DNA of 64,000 bases from Yersinia rochesterensis. Lineage in GTDB: Bacteria; Pseudomonadota; Gammaproteobacteria; Enterobacterales; Enterobacteriaceae. The notes below the pieces were generated by a model that was not told the origin of the DNA, did not search any database, and was given only the letters and a program-made list of their open reading frames with translations. Positions within the stretch are counted from its first letter, which is position 1; each line of letters starts with the position of its first letter. Made by a program: the position numbers and the translations under genes. Location: assembly GCF_003600645.1 (NCBI RefSeq), contig NZ_CP032482.1:3286001-3350000 (forward strand), read 5' to 3'. Positions 10,685 to 20,445 of the stretch are shown here, in pieces.

Positions 10685-11884
10685 TTACCCATTTTGCCGA
10701 ATGCGGGCAATAAACTCATCAATACTATCAATGTGCGATGCGGCCAATATCAAAGTACGCCCCAAACTCAAAACCTGGCGTTGGCATGCCCTGCGCATCT
10801 CATTATCAACAATGCTATCAAGATCAGCCACATGGGCCAGTCCAATGGTGCGGCGGATCAATTCACTGCCACAATATCCCACGGCATCTTGCCAAACCTG
10901 CTGCAAAAATAGCTGCGCATAACCAGCAGTTGCCAAAGCTGTATCCTGCGTTTTTTCCTCACTTAAGGCCAGAAAACGGCTGGCGAAGGTATTCCACAGA
11001 ATATGAATATCTTTCAACCGCTGTTCACGACCGGCCGCCGCATCACGCGGGCCAGCTAATCCCGGTAAGCCACAGTAATTAAGCAATAAATTTCCCAGAG
11101 CTGTACCGACATCAAAACCTATTGGGCCATAGAAACCAAACTCGGCATCAATGGCTTTTAGCCGCCCCTCAGCAACAAAAATGGAGCCGCTGTGAATATC
11201 GCCATGCAGCAATGCCTCGGCCTTGCTCAGGAAACGGTGCTTTAGTGAAGCCACCGCTAGCTTGAGTGCATTATCCTGACGTAAAACCAACACATCGGCC
11301 AATAGCGCCGGATCGAAATTATTACGCTCATGGTCAATATAGGGGTCAGTAAAGAATAAATCTTCGGTGATTTGGCACAACTCCGGGTTGGTATAGCGGC
11401 TCACTGCGGCCTTTTTAGCTTGGGCCGACTGATAAAAATCGGAGGTATAAAATAGGGTTTGCGCTAAATACTCAGCCAATTGCCCCGCAGCCTGCGGATA
11501 GTATTTTCCCTTAACCAATTCATTGCGCCAAATTTGATGGTCAGATAAATCTTCCTGCACCATCACTGCCAGTTCTGCATCGTGGTGCAGGACATTAACC
11601 GTATGTTGTGGGCAGAATTGGCGGTGGGTTAGCAGAGTTTCGGCTTCAATTCTGGCGCGATCCAAGGTCAGCGGCCAGGATTCCCCCACACAACGCACGT
11701 AAGGCAGCGCCTGTTTCACAATCACCCGGCTGATTCCGGCAGCATCGCGAATTTTAAACACCAGATTGAGATTCCCATCCCCAATTTCATCCGCTGACAC
11801 CAAAGCCTGTGGATCGGCCATCTGACCAAATTGACGAGCATATTCAACGGCATCCGTAGCAGTAAATGTGTGGTAGCGCGACAT
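10685..11884 (-). CDS. mtnK: MtnK, 5-methylthioribose kinase
   Basis: Methionine-salvage kinase that phosphorylates 5-methylthioribose to the 1-phosphate with ATP. The start [15 protein letters not shown] (399 residues) matches known MtnK proteins; the frame continues four codons upstream. The protein has the aminoglycoside/choline-kinase fold: [11 protein letters not shown] nucleotide loop (about residues 37-47), the catalytic [12 protein letters not shown] segment and [10 protein letters not shown] metal-binding segment. It is divergent from mtnA, its next enzyme, across a gap with a MetJ box. Confidence 0.97.
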   Translation of the reverse strand: MSRYHTFTATDAVEYARQFGQMADPQALVSADEIGDGNLNLVFKIRDAAGISRVIVKQALPYVRCVGESWPLTLDRARIEAETLLTHRQFCPQHTVNVLHHDAELAVMVQEDLSDHQIWRNELVKGKYYPQAAGQLAEYLAQTLFYTSDFYQSAQAKKAAVSRYTNPELCQITEDLFFTDPYIDHERNNFDPALLADVLVLRQDNALKLAVASLKHRFLSKAEALLHGDIHSGSIFVAEGRLKAIDAEFGFYGPIGFDVGTALGNLLLNYCGLPGLAGPRDAAAGREQRLKDIHILWNTFASRFLALSEEKTQDTALATAGYAQLFLQQVWQDAVGYCGSELIRRTIGLAHVADLDSIVDNEMRRACQRQVLSLGRTLILAASHIDSIDEFIARIRQNG

Positions 11885-11998
11885 CTTCAACCTCATTATT
11901 CTTTATCTGATTCTGATTCTGATTCACTCACCGCCAACCATTTGCTTAGCCGTGAAATTATTCCCTGTTCGAGCAAAAAAATCCGTATTTAGGCGTAA

Positions 11999-12022
11999 AA
12001 CCATATAGACGTCTACACATCC
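11999..12022. promoter_or_regulatory. MetJ operator in the mtnK/mtnA divergent promoter
   Basis: The octamer AGACGTCT at 12007-12014 is the exact MetJ box consensus. It is flanked by weaker boxes, AACCATAT (4 of 8) before and ACACATCC (5 of 8) after. MetJ with S-adenosylmethionine binds tandem boxes, so both divergent genes are probably repressed when methionine is plentiful. Confidence 0.8.
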
Positions 12023-12083
12023 GTAATATATGTTGGCAGAATAAGAAACCAGATGCAATAACGCAACATGGATTTAACTGACA

Positions 12084-13124
12084 ATGCAGACGCTTAACAC
12101 GATCGATTTACAAACCACCAGCTTAAAAATTATCGATAATCAGCTTTGGATACTCGACCAACAGGCTTTGCCACAGCGCCAGGAATGGCTATCCGCCGAT
12201 AGCGTGGAATTACTGATTGAGCATATTCAAGCGCTGCGGGTGCGTGGTGCGCCATTGATCGGTTTATCAGCCAGCTTACTGTTGGCTTTGTTGGCCGATC
12301 GCGGTTTACCGCAAGCTCAGCTTGAGCAAGCGCTGATTGCGCTGCGGGAATCACGCCCAACCGCAGTGAATTTAATGAATAATCTGGCGCGGATGCAGCA
12401 AGCGCTATTGCAAGCCAATTGGGTTGAAGCCATGGCTCAAGAGGCACGGCGTCTGGTCGAAGAAGACCGCGAGTTATGTGAACGCATTGCCCAGCACGGC
12501 GCACAATTAGTTAAACCCGGCAGCAACTTGCTCACTCACTGCAACACCGGCGGCCTCGCCACTGCGGGCATTGGTACGGCTATCGGCGTATTACTGCGCG
12601 CTCATCAGCAAGGCAAAATCCGCCAGGTGTGGGTCGATGAAACCCGACCTTTGCTGCAAGGTGGGCGCTTAACCGCCTGGGAACTGGGCGAGTTGGGTAT
12701 TCCATATCAATTAATTTGTGATTCAATGGCGGCCAGCCTGATGGCTCAGGGCAAAGTAGATGCTATCTGGGTTGGCGCTGACCGCATTGCTGCCAACGGC
12801 GATGTCGCGAATAAAATTGGCACCTACAGTTTGGCGGTATTGGCGCATTATCACCGCATTCCATTCTATGTGGCGGCCCCACATACCACTCATGACCCCG
12901 CCTGCCCGAATGGTGCGGCAATCCCCATTGAGCAACGTGATGCCAGCGAAGTCAAAGGGGTTTCTGGGGGTTTTGGTCATTGCCAATGGGCACCTGAGAA
13001 TGCACCGGTGTACAACCCAGCATTTGATGTCACCCCAGCCGCATTAATCAGCGGTTGGGTATTAGACAGCGGCGTTATCACGCCAGAGCAAGTCGCAGCG
13101 GGCTTCTTCCAGCCGAAGAATTAA
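12084..13124 (+). CDS. mtnA: MtnA, 5-methylthioribose-1-phosphate isomerase
   Basis: Converts methylthioribose 1-phosphate to methylthioribulose 1-phosphate in the methionine-salvage pathway. The 346-residue protein has the fold shared with eIF2B subunits. Characteristic segments are [13 protein letters not shown] (about residues 53-65), [16 protein letters not shown] with the catalytic cysteine (about residues 152-167), and [20 protein letters not shown] with the catalytic aspartate (about residues 229-248). It is read away from mtnK and converges with mtnD. Confidence 0.98.
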   Translation: MQTLNTIDLQTTSLKIIDNQLWILDQQALPQRQEWLSADSVELLIEHIQALRVRGAPLIGLSASLLLALLADRGLPQAQLEQALIALRESRPTAVNLMNNLARMQQALLQANWVEAMAQEARRLVEEDRELCERIAQHGAQLVKPGSNLLTHCNTGGLATAGIGTAIGVLLRAHQQGKIRQVWVDETRPLLQGGRLTAWELGELGIPYQLICDSMAASLMAQGKVDAIWVGADRIAANGDVANKIGTYSLAVLAHYHRIPFYVAAPHTTHDPACPNGAAIPIEQRDASEVKGVSGGFGHCQWAPENAPVYNPAFDVTPAALISGWVLDSGVITPEQVAAGFFQPKN

Positions 13125-13140
13125 GCAGTATTTGAAATTT

Positions 13141-13216
13141 TATCCCCAAAGTCATTGGAGTCGCAGGTAGGCGAGCGCAGCTAACGCCCCTGCGGCTTTA
13201 AGGACTAAGGGGATTA
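13141..13216. repeat. Short copy of the Yersinia dispersed palindromic repeat (copy 1)
   Basis: An imperfect palindrome of about 75 bases fills the gap between convergent mtnA and mtnD. Its left end (ATCCCCAAAGTCATTGGAGT then CGCAGG) pairs with its right end (CCTGCGG ... GGACTAAGGGGAT). The ends match those of the longer copy at 39577-39704, so this looks like an internally deleted member. It could act as a two-way terminator, but there is no T run. Confidence 0.7.
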
Positions 13217-13756
13217 ATTCAGACGTGGGTAGGCATCGGCAATCTTATCGCCGGTAAAACGCGCTATCCAACCCTCGGGATTATCAAATACTCGAATAGC
13301 CGTGAAATTCGGTGCTGACCCCATATCAAACCAATGGCGAGTATCTGCTGGCACTGATAGCAAGTCATTCTTTTCACACAAAATTTGATAAATCTTGCCA
13401 TTCAGATGCAAGCAAAATAACCCGCTCCCCTCGACGAAGAAACGCACTTCATCTTCACCGTGGGTGTGTTCTGATAAAAATTTCTCGCGCAATACTTCGC
13501 GCTGCTCATTATCAGGGCGCATGCTGATCACATCCCAACTCTGATAGCCTTTTTCCGCCACCAGCCAGTCAATTTCATGCTGATAAGCTGCAATCACCGC
13601 TTCCGGTTGTGGGTTTTCGCCCAGTTCGCGATCCGCCTGCCAGCGCTCAAACCGCACACCAATAGCGGTCAATTGCTGTTGAATTTCCTCAGCATTGCGG
13701 CTTTGCCACAGCGGCTGTTCTGGCTGCTCATCACTAAAAATGGTTAATCCGCTCAT
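13214..13756 (-). CDS. mtnD: MtnD, acireductone dioxygenase
   Basis: Metal-dependent dioxygenase that acts on the acireductone of the salvage pathway. With Fe2+ it yields the methionine precursor 2-keto-4-methylthiobutyrate, while a Ni2+ form gives an off-pathway product. The 180-residue cupin has its metal ligands in [15 protein letters not shown] (about residues 95-109: two histidines and a glutamate) and a further histidine in DTRHWFDMG. It overlaps the end of mtnC by 4 bases, and its stop codon abuts repeat copy 1. Confidence 0.97.
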   Translation of the reverse strand: MSGLTIFSDEQPEQPLWQSRNAEEIQQQLTAIGVRFERWQADRELGENPQPEAVIAAYQHEIDWLVAEKGYQSWDVISMRPDNEQREVLREKFLSEHTHGEDEVRFFVEGSGLFCLHLNGKIYQILCEKNDLLSVPADTRHWFDMGSAPNFTAIRVFDNPEGWIARFTGDKIADAYPRLN

Positions 13757-14442
13757 GCTGTAAAACCCTCTATGTCTATCTCATCAAAACGGCTGACTTG
13801 GGGATGACGGCTTTCGCTGTCGGGAAGATCTCGAATTAACTGACAAGTTTGCCAACCGGCAAGCTGTGCGGCGTCCAGTTCCTGGCGAATATCAGATAAA
13901 AACAGTAATGCTTGCGGGGCAATGGCCAACTGATTGGCAATATTCTGGTAAGCGCTCACTTCGCGCTTCGCCCCAACATGGGTGTCAAAATAACCATTGA
14001 ATAATGGCTGTAAATCCCCCGCATCACTGTAACCAAACAATAATTTCTGCGCAGCAACCGAACCGGATGAATAAACATACAGTTTCAGCCCTTGCTGCTG
14101 CCAGTCCGCCAGTTGCGGGGCAACATCTGAATACAAGTGACCGCGAAAATCCCCTTGCAGATAACCGCTGCGCCAAATAATGCCCTGAATGGCTTTTAGC
14201 GCGGTGGATTTGCGGTCTTCATCCATAAAACCATGCAACGTGGTGGTCAGCGTTGCAATATCGGCATCCGGCTGTTCAATCTCGTGCCGTAAACTGGCCA
14301 ATGCGGCGGCAACCTCTGCATCCTGTTGATGTTGTTGCAAAAAAGACGTCAGCCGCTCGCGGGCATAAGGGAAAAGCACTTGGTGGACAAAACGGATGTC
14401 GGTGGTGGTGCCTTCAATATCGGTCACTATTGCCTGAATCAT
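13753..14442 (-). CDS. mtnC: MtnC, enolase-phosphatase
   Basis: Bifunctional enzyme that enolises and then dephosphorylates 2,3-diketo-5-methylthiopentyl 1-phosphate to the acireductone used by MtnD. The 229-residue HAD-family protein has [11 protein letters not shown] at residues 6-16 (nucleophile motif variant DxEGT), [15 protein letters not shown] (motif II and the following lysine) and [12 protein letters not shown] (motif IV). It overlaps both mtnB and mtnD by 4 bases, so the three genes form a tightly coupled mtnBCD operon. Confidence 0.97.
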   Translation of the reverse strand: MIQAIVTDIEGTTTDIRFVHQVLFPYARERLTSFLQQHQQDAEVAAALASLRHEIEQPDADIATLTTTLHGFMDEDRKSTALKAIQGIIWRSGYLQGDFRGHLYSDVAPQLADWQQQGLKLYVYSSGSVAAQKLLFGYSDAGDLQPLFNGYFDTHVGAKREVSAYQNIANQLAIAPQALLFLSDIRQELDAAQLAGWQTCQLIRDLPDSESRHPQVSRFDEIDIEGFTA

Positions 14443-15071
14443 TTTGCCTCCGCTTTATAATTTGTGTCCAACAGGCGGCGTTGCAGTTCACACTGGAACA
14501 AAAACTCCAGCCCTTCCAAATGGCGGCGGGCTTCAGACACGCTATTGCCCCAGCAATACAAACCGTGCCCGCGCACCAAAAAGCCGTAACGCAATGGATT
14601 ATTATCCGCCAGCGCAGCAACCCGCTGTGCCAATGCAGGAATATCCTGATCATTATCAAAAATGGGGATCACCACGCTGTCCAGGTGGCTGCGCTGCCCC
14701 GCGAGAGATTTCTGCATCTCATAGCCGTGCAATACCAACTCATGGCTGCGCTCGACCCGTGATAGCACCGTGGCATTCACCGAGTGAGTATGCAAGACCG
14801 CATTGATTTCTGGATACAGACGATAAAGCAAAGTATGCAGGCCAGTTTCCGCCGACGGGGTGCGCCCGCCAGGGACATGGTTAGTCGCCGTCTCCACCAG
14901 CAAAAAATCATCGGCGGTCAAACTCCCTTTATCTTTGCCCGACTCCGTCACCAAACATTGGGCTGAATCCAATCGCAGGGACATATTGCCGCCAGTCGCC
15001 GGGCACCAGCCCTTCTCACCAATCCAGTGGCAGGCGGCTAACAGCGCGCCAAGTTGTACATTTTCGGTCAT
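14439..15071 (-). CDS. mtnB: MtnB, methylthioribulose-1-phosphate dehydratase
   Basis: Dehydrates methylthioribulose 1-phosphate to the diketo compound used by MtnC. The 210-residue protein belongs to the class II aldolase family, with zinc ligands in [13 protein letters not shown] and a further histidine in [10 protein letters not shown] chose the ATG at 15069-15071 ([20 protein letters not shown]), since the 31 codons upstream only translate a 15-bp tandem repeat (LQPxx units) and would be foreign to the family. It is first in the mtnBCD operon. Confidence 0.95.
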   Translation of the reverse strand: MTENVQLGALLAACHWIGEKGWCPATGGNMSLRLDSAQCLVTESGKDKGSLTADDFLLVETATNHVPGGRTPSAETGLHTLLYRLYPEINAVLHTHSVNATVLSRVERSHELVLHGYEMQKSLAGQRSHLDSVVIPIFDNDQDIPALAQRVAALADNNPLRYGFLVRGHGLYCWGNSVSEARRHLEGLEFLFQCELQRRLLDTNYKAEAK

Positions 15072-15080
15072 TGCATATCC

Positions 15081-15140
15081 CTGTAGTGGTTTTGGCTGTA
15101 GTGATGTTGGCTGTAGTGGTGTTGGCTGTAGTGATATTGA
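15081..15140. repeat. Four tandem 15-bp units in the mtnB leader
   Basis: Four units based on CTGTAGTGRTGTTGG start at 15081, 15096, 15111 and 15126, with few mismatches. They lie between the MetJ boxes and the mtnB start, so they fall in the presumed 5' untranslated region. The unit length is a multiple of three and the frame is open, so an upstream start would add LQPxx repeats to MtnB, but there is no good ribosome site for that. Confidence 0.85.
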
Positions 15141-15222
15141 TATCAGAACATATTCCCATGGCAAGCGGCCTGACGATTACCCTTAGCACAAATTTATCTA
15201 TACTTAGTCAATTAAGTCATTT

Positions 15223-15246
15223 AGCCGTTTAAACATCCAAACGTCT
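15223..15246. promoter_or_regulatory. Three tandem MetJ boxes between mtnBCD and mtnE
   Basis: Three adjacent octamers AGCCGTTT, AAACATCC and AAACGTCT match the consensus AGACGTCT at 6, 5 and 7 of 8 positions. This is the tandem array needed for cooperative MetJ binding. The site lies between the divergent mtnBCD and mtnE-mtnU units and is expected to repress both in the presence of S-adenosylmethionine. Confidence 0.82.
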
Positions 15247-15313
15247 TGATTGCCAAATATTAACATCGTGATATATTTACGGCAACATACAGCGCCAGGA
15301 GTATTCACCTGCC

Positions 15314-16474
15314 ATGAGCTCTTTATCTTTTATTCCAGACAGTAAATTACCCACACAGGGCACCACAATATTTACGCAAATGAGTGCCTTAGCACAAAAG
15401 CATCAAGCTATTAACCTGTCGCAGGGCTTCCCGGATTTCGATGGCCCAGATTATTTAAAGCAACGATTAGCCTACCATGTGAGTCAGGGGGCTAACCAAT
15501 ATGCTCCGATGACCGGCGTGGCTCCGCTGCGCACGGCTATCGCGGCGAAAACAGCTAAAATCTACGGCTGGCAGCCCGATGCCGACAGCGAAGTCACTGT
15601 CACCACCGGTGCCAGTGAGGCCTTATTTGCTGCCATTACCGCGCTGGTGCGCCCTGGCGACGAAGTGATTTGCTTTGATCCCAGCTATGACAGCTATGCT
15701 CCGGTGGTTAAATTGGCTGGCGGCATCCTCAAGCGCATTGCGCTCAAACCTCCGGCATTCGCCACCGACTGGGCGGAGTTTGCCGACCTGATTTCTGAGC
15801 GCACCCGGCTGGTGATTGTGAATACGCCGCATAATCCATCGGCGACGGTTTGGCGTGCAGAAGATTTTGAGCAACTGTGGCAAGTGATTGCTGAGCGCAA
15901 TATTTATGTTCTCAGTGATGAAGTTTACGAACATATCTGTTTCAGCCCGGCGGGCCATGCCAGCGTATTGGCACACCCACAATTACGCCAGCGGGCCATT
16001 GCGGTTTCCTCTTTTGGCAAAACTTTTCATATGACCGGTTGGAAAGCGGGCTATTGCATCGCACCAGCCGCGATCAGTGCAGAAGTACGCAAAATTCATC
16101 AATATTTGACATTTTCAGTCTGTACTCCAGTACAGTTTTCACTGGCTGACATGCTTAATAGTGAGCCGGAACACTGGCAACAATTGCCGGAATTCTATCG
16201 CGCTCGTCGCGATCGTTTCGTCAATGCGCTCTCCACCAGCCGCTTCAAAATTCTACCCAGTGAAGGAACCTACTTCCTGCTGGCCGATTACAGTGCTATT
16301 TCAGATCTCGACGATGTTGAGTTCTGCAAATGGCTGACCGAGCATGTGGGTGTGGCCGCAATACCTTTATCCGTCTTCTGCGAAGGCCCCTTCCCCCATA
16401 AACTGATCCGGCTGTGCTTCGCCAAACAGAATGCCACGCTGGACGCCGCCGCGGAGCGATTGTGTCAACTTTAA
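15314..16474 (+). CDS. mtnE: MtnE (YbdL-type) methionine aminotransferase
   Basis: PLP-dependent class I aminotransferase, 386 residues, that would carry out the last salvage step from 2-keto-4-methylthiobutyrate to methionine. Key segments are NLSQGFPDFDGP (about residues 34-45), TTGASEALFAAI, VNTPHNPSATVW, DEVYEH and the PLP lysine in SSFGKTFHMTGWKAGY (about residues 234-249). The protein resembles E. coli YbdL. Its position among the mtn genes behind shared MetJ boxes supports the salvage role, which is an inference from context. The next gene starts inside its end. Confidence 0.92.
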   Translation: MSSLSFIPDSKLPTQGTTIFTQMSALAQKHQAINLSQGFPDFDGPDYLKQRLAYHVSQGANQYAPMTGVAPLRTAIAAKTAKIYGWQPDADSEVTVTTGASEALFAAITALVRPGDEVICFDPSYDSYAPVVKLAGGILKRIALKPPAFATDWAEFADLISERTRLVIVNTPHNPSATVWRAEDFEQLWQVIAERNIYVLSDEVYEHICFSPAGHASVLAHPQLRQRAIAVSSFGKTFHMTGWKAGYCIAPAAISAEVRKIHQYLTFSVCTPVQFSLADMLNSEPEHWQQLPEFYRARRDRFVNALSTSRFKILPSEGTYFLLADYSAISDLDDVEFCKWLTEHVGVAAIPLSVFCEGPFPHKLIRLCFAKQNATLDAAAERLCQL

Positions 16475-17232
16475 AACTGACTTTGCTGCAACAACCGCTA
16501 GTGTGGCTGGATGCAGCGGCGAATCTGCGTCACTTTGAGATGCTGCTAGAATCCATACAGCAGCGTGATGTCATCGTGCTGCCAGAAATGTTTACCACAG
16601 GTTTTGCGATGAATGCGGCGGAAAATACCCTGCCAGAATCCGAGGTTATCGACTGGTTGCGCTATTGGTCGGCGCGCACCGATGCTCTGATTGGCGGCAG
16701 TGTGGCGCTAAAAACAGCCGACGGCGCAGTTAACCGTTTTCTGTTAGCGCAGCCGGATGGGAAAATCCATCACTATGACAAACGCCACTTATTCCGCATG
16801 GCCGGTGAGCACCATCACTATCTGGTCGGGGCCGAGCGCAAAATTGTCGAGTGGCGCGGCTGGCGAATTCTGCCGCAAGTCTGTTATGACCTGCGCTTTC
16901 CGCTGTGGTCACGCAATCAGCAAGATTATGATTTAGCTCTGTATGTGGCTAACTGGCCAGCCGCGCGCGCCAAACATTGGCAAACCTTGCTGGCGGCGCG
17001 GGCGATAGAAAATCAAGCTTATGTCGCGGGCTGCAATCGGGTAGGTGATGATGACAATGGCCATTATTATCAGGGTGATAGTGTCATTTTAGATGCTCAA
17101 GGTGAGATTCTGACCCAAGCAGAAGTGGGGCAAGCGGCGCAACTGGATGCGGAATTATCTTTGGAAGCGCTGCTGAGTTACCGAAAAGCATTCCCGGCAT
17201 GGCGTGATAGCGATAAGTTTTTGTTGTTGTAA
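16462..17232 (+). CDS. mtnU: MtnU (YafV-type) omega-amidase, nitrilase family
   Basis: Nitrilase-superfamily amidase of 256 residues. The Glu-Lys-Cys triad is visible: VLPEMFTTGF (about residue 40), YDKRHLFRM and LPQVCYDLRFPLW. In related organisms this enzyme hydrolyses the alpha-ketoglutaramate left when glutamine donates the amino group in the MtnE step. I chose the GTG at 16462 (VSTLKLTLLQQPLVW); it overlaps mtnE by 13 bases, implying coupling. A longer frame upstream reads only mtnE out of frame. Confidence 0.92.
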   Translation: MSTLKLTLLQQPLVWLDAAANLRHFEMLLESIQQRDVIVLPEMFTTGFAMNAAENTLPESEVIDWLRYWSARTDALIGGSVALKTADGAVNRFLLAQPDGKIHHYDKRHLFRMAGEHHHYLVGAERKIVEWRGWRILPQVCYDLRFPLWSRNQQDYDLALYVANWPAARAKHWQTLLAARAIENQAYVAGCNRVGDDDNGHYYQGDSVILDAQGEILTQAEVGQAAQLDAELSLEALLSYRKAFPAWRDSDKFLLL

Positions 17233-17307
17233 ATAGTGAACTATCCATTGGTGTATCCCACTTATTTATCTAATACTGTTTCTCTTCTCAATTTCGAATA
17301 ATTTCTC

Positions 17308-18510
17308 ATGATACAAAAAACTGAAAAACTGGGGCTGAGTCCAGCCTTGATCGCGCTAATGTCGGTCGCCACCGGACTGGCCGTCGCCAGCAACTATTAT
17401 GCACAGCCATTGCTGGAAACTATCGCGCAAGCCTTTAATCTTTCAGTCAATCAGGCCGGTTTTATCGTGACCGCCGCCCAGTTGGGCTATGCGGTGGGGC
17501 TAATGTTCCTGGTTCCTTTGGGGGATATGTTTGAACGGCGCGGGCTGATTGTCAGTATGACCCTGTTGGCTGCGGGTGGGATGTTGATTACCGCCATGTC
17601 GCAAAATCTCACCATGATGATTGTCGGCACCGCCCTCACCGGCTTGTTCTCTGTGGTAGCACAATTACTGGTGCCATTAGCCGCCACACTGGCCGCCCCC
17701 GAAAAACGCGGCAAAGTAGTCGGTATTATCATGAGCGGCCTGTTGCTGGGTATTTTACTGGCGCGAACCGTGGCGGGCGCATTGGCCTCGATTGGCGGCT
17801 GGCGCACCATTTATTGGGTTGCCAGTATCTTGATGATAATTATGGCGTTGATTTTATGGCGCTATCTGCCGCGCTATAAGTATCATAGCGGCCTGAATTA
17901 TGGTCAGTTGCTCAGCTCAATATTTTCTTTATTTATCCGCACTCCGGTGCTGCGCACCCGCGCCTTGCTTGGTGCTCTGTCATTTGCCAACTTCAGTGTC
18001 TTGTGGACCTCTATGGCTTTCCTGCTGGCTTCGCCACCTTTTGGTTATTCAGAAGCCACTATCGGGTTGTTTGGTTTAGTCGGGGCGGCGGGGGCATTAA
18101 TGGCCACTAAAGCAGGCCAATTGGCAGATAAAGGAAAAGCCCGCATCACCACCAGTGCCGGCTTGGTATTATTGCTATTGTCATGGATACCAATAGCTTT
18201 GGGGCAACATTCAATCATCGCACTGATTATCGGGATTATCGTGTTAGACCTGGCCGTTCAAGGGGTGCATGTCACCAACCAGAGCGTGATCTACCGCATG
18301 ATGCCGGAAGCCAGAAATCGCTTAACTGCGGGCTATATGACCACTTATTTTATTGGTGGGGCTTTGGGTTCATTGATTTCTGCCGCCGCCTATCAACATG
18401 CGGGTTGGTATGGCGTCGCCAGCGCCGGGCTGGTGTTATGTATTTTGAACATTACCACCTGGCTACTCGGTAAACGATTTGATCCCCCGGCCAATCAACC
18501 TGTGGAGTGA
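17308..18510 (+). CDS. ygaY: MFS transporter, YgaY-like
   Basis: Major-facilitator permease of 400 residues with about twelve membrane helices. The DHA1-type signature is seen in GYAVGLMFLVPLGDMFERRG (about residues 50-69) and the second-half loop GQLADKGKAR. It lies upstream of ygaZ-ygaH-emrR exactly where E. coli has the broken gene ygaY, and here it is intact. The substrate is unknown; efflux of small molecules is the general family role. The symbol rests on position plus family, so it is less certain than the neighbours. Confidence 0.75.
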   Translation: MIQKTEKLGLSPALIALMSVATGLAVASNYYAQPLLETIAQAFNLSVNQAGFIVTAAQLGYAVGLMFLVPLGDMFERRGLIVSMTLLAAGGMLITAMSQNLTMMIVGTALTGLFSVVAQLLVPLAATLAAPEKRGKVVGIIMSGLLLGILLARTVAGALASIGGWRTIYWVASILMIIMALILWRYLPRYKYHSGLNYGQLLSSIFSLFIRTPVLRTRALLGALSFANFSVLWTSMAFLLASPPFGYSEATIGLFGLVGAAGALMATKAGQLADKGKARITTSAGLVLLLLSWIPIALGQHSIIALIIGIIVLDLAVQGVHVTNQSVIYRMMPEARNRLTAGYMTTYFIGGALGSLISAAAYQHAGWYGVASAGLVLCILNITTWLLGKRFDPPANQPVE

Positions 18511-18550
18511 TCTTGATTAGTTAGCTAGCTAATAATCAATTGAGATATAA

Positions 18551-18622
18551 ATTTGGGTTATAGGGTATTAAGACAATTACCACTCTGGTAATGTGACTTA
18601 ACTTTATCCCGTAGCCCAAATA
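18551..18622. repeat. Long nested hairpin upstream of ygaZ
   Basis: A 72-base imperfect palindrome runs from TTTGGG (18552-18557) to CCCAAA (18615-18620). Its arms read TTTGGGTTATAGGGTA against the complement of TTATCCCGTAGCCCAAA, and its tip is ATTACC (18576-18581) facing GGTAAT (18587-18592). It ends 17 bases before the ygaZ ATG. It could be a transcribed leader hairpin or a miniature palindromic element. Confidence 0.75.
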
Positions 18623-18638
18623 ATCTATAGATGATTCT

Positions 18639-19412
18639 ATGCCAAGCCAAATCACCGACGCCCCCTCGACGGATCAGTCGACAGCTACATTCACTGAAGG
18701 AATAACAGATAGCCTCCCCATTGTTATTGGTTATTTGCCCGTGGCTTTCGCCTTTGGTTTGAGTTCGGTAAAACTTGGCTTCACCCCCTGGGAAGGCATT
18801 TTCTTTTCTTGCATCATTTATGCCGGAGCCAGCCAATTCGTCATCACCGCCCTGCTCAGTGCCGGGATGTCCTTGTGGGTTTCCGCATTAACTGTCATGG
18901 CAATGGATGTTCGCCATATCTTGTACGGCCCCGCACTGAAACACCGCATTGTGGCAAAGTTATCCGGCAAAAAAACCGCCCTGTGGGCCTTTGGCCTGAC
19001 GGATGAAGTGTTTGCCGCCGCCACCACCAAATTAATGAAAGACCAACGGCGCTGGAGTGAGAATTGGATGCTCGGCATCGCGTTCACCTCTTGGTTGTCT
19101 TGGGTGGCAGGCACCGCCATCGGCGCGATGTTTGGTAATGGCCCGCTGGAAAATTATCCGGCCATTGAAGCTTCTCTTTCTTTTATGTTGCCAGCGCTGT
19201 TTCTCAGTTTCCTATTGGCATCATTTAAACGCCAATACAGCCTCACGGTGATGGCCTCTTTGACCGGCGCATTGCTCGGTGTGTTGTTGTTCTCTATTCC
19301 AGTGGCTATTTTGGCCGGAATTGGCGGCGGATGTCTGGCGGCCTTACTCCAACCCGCGCCAGAAGCGGCCGTAGAATATGCTGAGAGTGATAAACAGGAG
19401 CAGAAACCATGA
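18639..19412 (+). CDS. ygaZ: YgaZ, large subunit of L-valine/branched-chain amino acid exporter
   Basis: Membrane protein of 257 residues in the AzlC family. Residues 24-50 hold [20 protein letters not shown], then [18 protein letters not shown] and [15 protein letters not shown], all typical AzlC segments. In E. coli YgaZ and YgaH together export L-valine. It overlaps ygaH by 4 bases and is followed by the emr genes, as in E. coli. A long hairpin in the leader may influence expression. Confidence 0.95.
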   Translation: MPSQITDAPSTDQSTATFTEGITDSLPIVIGYLPVAFAFGLSSVKLGFTPWEGIFFSCIIYAGASQFVITALLSAGMSLWVSALTVMAMDVRHILYGPALKHRIVAKLSGKKTALWAFGLTDEVFAAATTKLMKDQRRWSENWMLGIAFTSWLSWVAGTAIGAMFGNGPLENYPAIEASLSFMLPALFLSFLLASFKRQYSLTVMASLTGALLGVLLFSIPVAILAGIGGGCLAALLQPAPEAAVEYAESDKQEQKP

Positions 19413-19750
19413 ATTTGGATGTGCTGATTATTGGCCTGGTGGTGGGAACTGTAAATTACCTGTTTCGCTATTTGCCGTTGCGCCTTGGGCCAGCACGCAA
19501 ACAAGCGGGTCTGCAACGCGGTAAAGTGTCACTGTTGCTTGACAGCATCGGGATCGCCTCGATTTGTGCTTTGTTGGTGGTATCCAGTACACCGGAAATT
19601 ATGCATAACCCACAAAAATTAGTTCCTACACTTATTGGTTTTTTGGTTATCTGCGGATGCTTTTATAAAACTAACAGTATTATCTTTGCCACGTTACTGG
19701 GGGCAATCAGCTACGGCCTGACATTTAAGTTACTGATGATTTTAGCGTAA
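19409..19750 (+). CDS. ygaH: YgaH, small subunit of L-valine exporter
   Basis: A 113-residue AzlD-type membrane protein with about four hydrophobic helices, beginning [21 protein letters not shown]. It is the partner of YgaZ in the branched-chain amino acid exporter, and its ATG overlaps the ygaZ stop (ATGA), which fits coordinated subunit synthesis. The segment [13 protein letters not shown], a basic loop, is typical of the family. Confidence 0.94.
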   Translation: MNLDVLIIGLVVGTVNYLFRYLPLRLGPARKQAGLQRGKVSLLLDSIGIASICALLVVSSTPEIMHNPQKLVPTLIGFLVICGCFYKTNSIIFATLLGAISYGLTFKLLMILA

Positions 19751-19921
19751 CAATTTGCCTGATTTCTTAACTAAAACATAATATCCTTACAATCAATAAG
19801 ACTAATGACTCACACACAGTGACTGAATAACACTAATTGCTAAATTTTTCTCTTATTAACCCGTTTACATTATTAGTCACTACCGTTACTGTACCACTTG
19901 AAATCAATGAGGCTCCTTATA

Positions 19922-20434
19922 ATGGAAAGTTCCTTTAGTCCCATAGAACAGATGCTTAATTCTCGAGCCAAACGCCAGAAAGATTTCCCTTACCAGGAAA
20001 TCCTACTGACGCGATTATGTATGCATATGCACAGTAAATTGTTGGAAAACCGCAACAAAATGCTGAAAGCGCAAGGAATTAACGAAACCCTGTTTATGGC
20101 GCTAATTACGCTGGAAGCACAAGCGAGCCACAGTATTCAGCCGTCAGAATTAAGTGCTGCATTGGGGTCTTCACGTACCAATGCCACCCGTATTGCTGAC
20201 GAGTTGGAAAAGAAAGGCTGGATTGAACGTCGTGAAAGCCACAATGACCGCCGTTGTTTGCATTTGCATCTAACCGAAGCGGGCCTTGAGTTTTTAAATC
20301 AATTACTGCCCCCACAACATAAGTGTCTGCATTTTCTTTGGTCAACACTTGACGCCGACGAGCAGCAACAGCTTGAAACGCTGACGCGTAAGTTACTGAC
20401 GCGTTTAGACCAAATGGACATATCGGAACAATAA
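19922..20434 (+). CDS. emrR: EmrR (MprA), MarR-family repressor of the emr pump
   Basis: Transcription repressor of emrAB that is released by uncouplers and other hydrophobic drugs. The 170-residue protein starts [12 protein letters not shown], matching E. coli MprA; eight further codons upstream are open but lack support. The winged-helix domain includes [23 protein letters not shown] (partly quoted; about residues 76-98) followed by the wing [13 protein letters not shown]. It sits in its normal place ahead of emrAB, but separated from emrA by 388 bases of repeat and pseudogene. Confidence 0.96.
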   Translation: MESSFSPIEQMLNSRAKRQKDFPYQEILLTRLCMHMHSKLLENRNKMLKAQGINETLFMALITLEAQASHSIQPSELSAALGSSRTNATRIADELEKKGWIERRESHNDRRCLHLHLTEAGLEFLNQLLPPQHKCLHFLWSTLDADEQQQLETLTRKLLTRLDQMDISEQ

Positions 20435-20445
20435 TTCCAATATAT

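Noticed and set aside
15081..15140. Possible CRISPR array or N-terminal extension of MtnB
   Set aside because: Contiguous 15-bp repeats without spacers, and a good ribosome site supports the downstream MtnB start.
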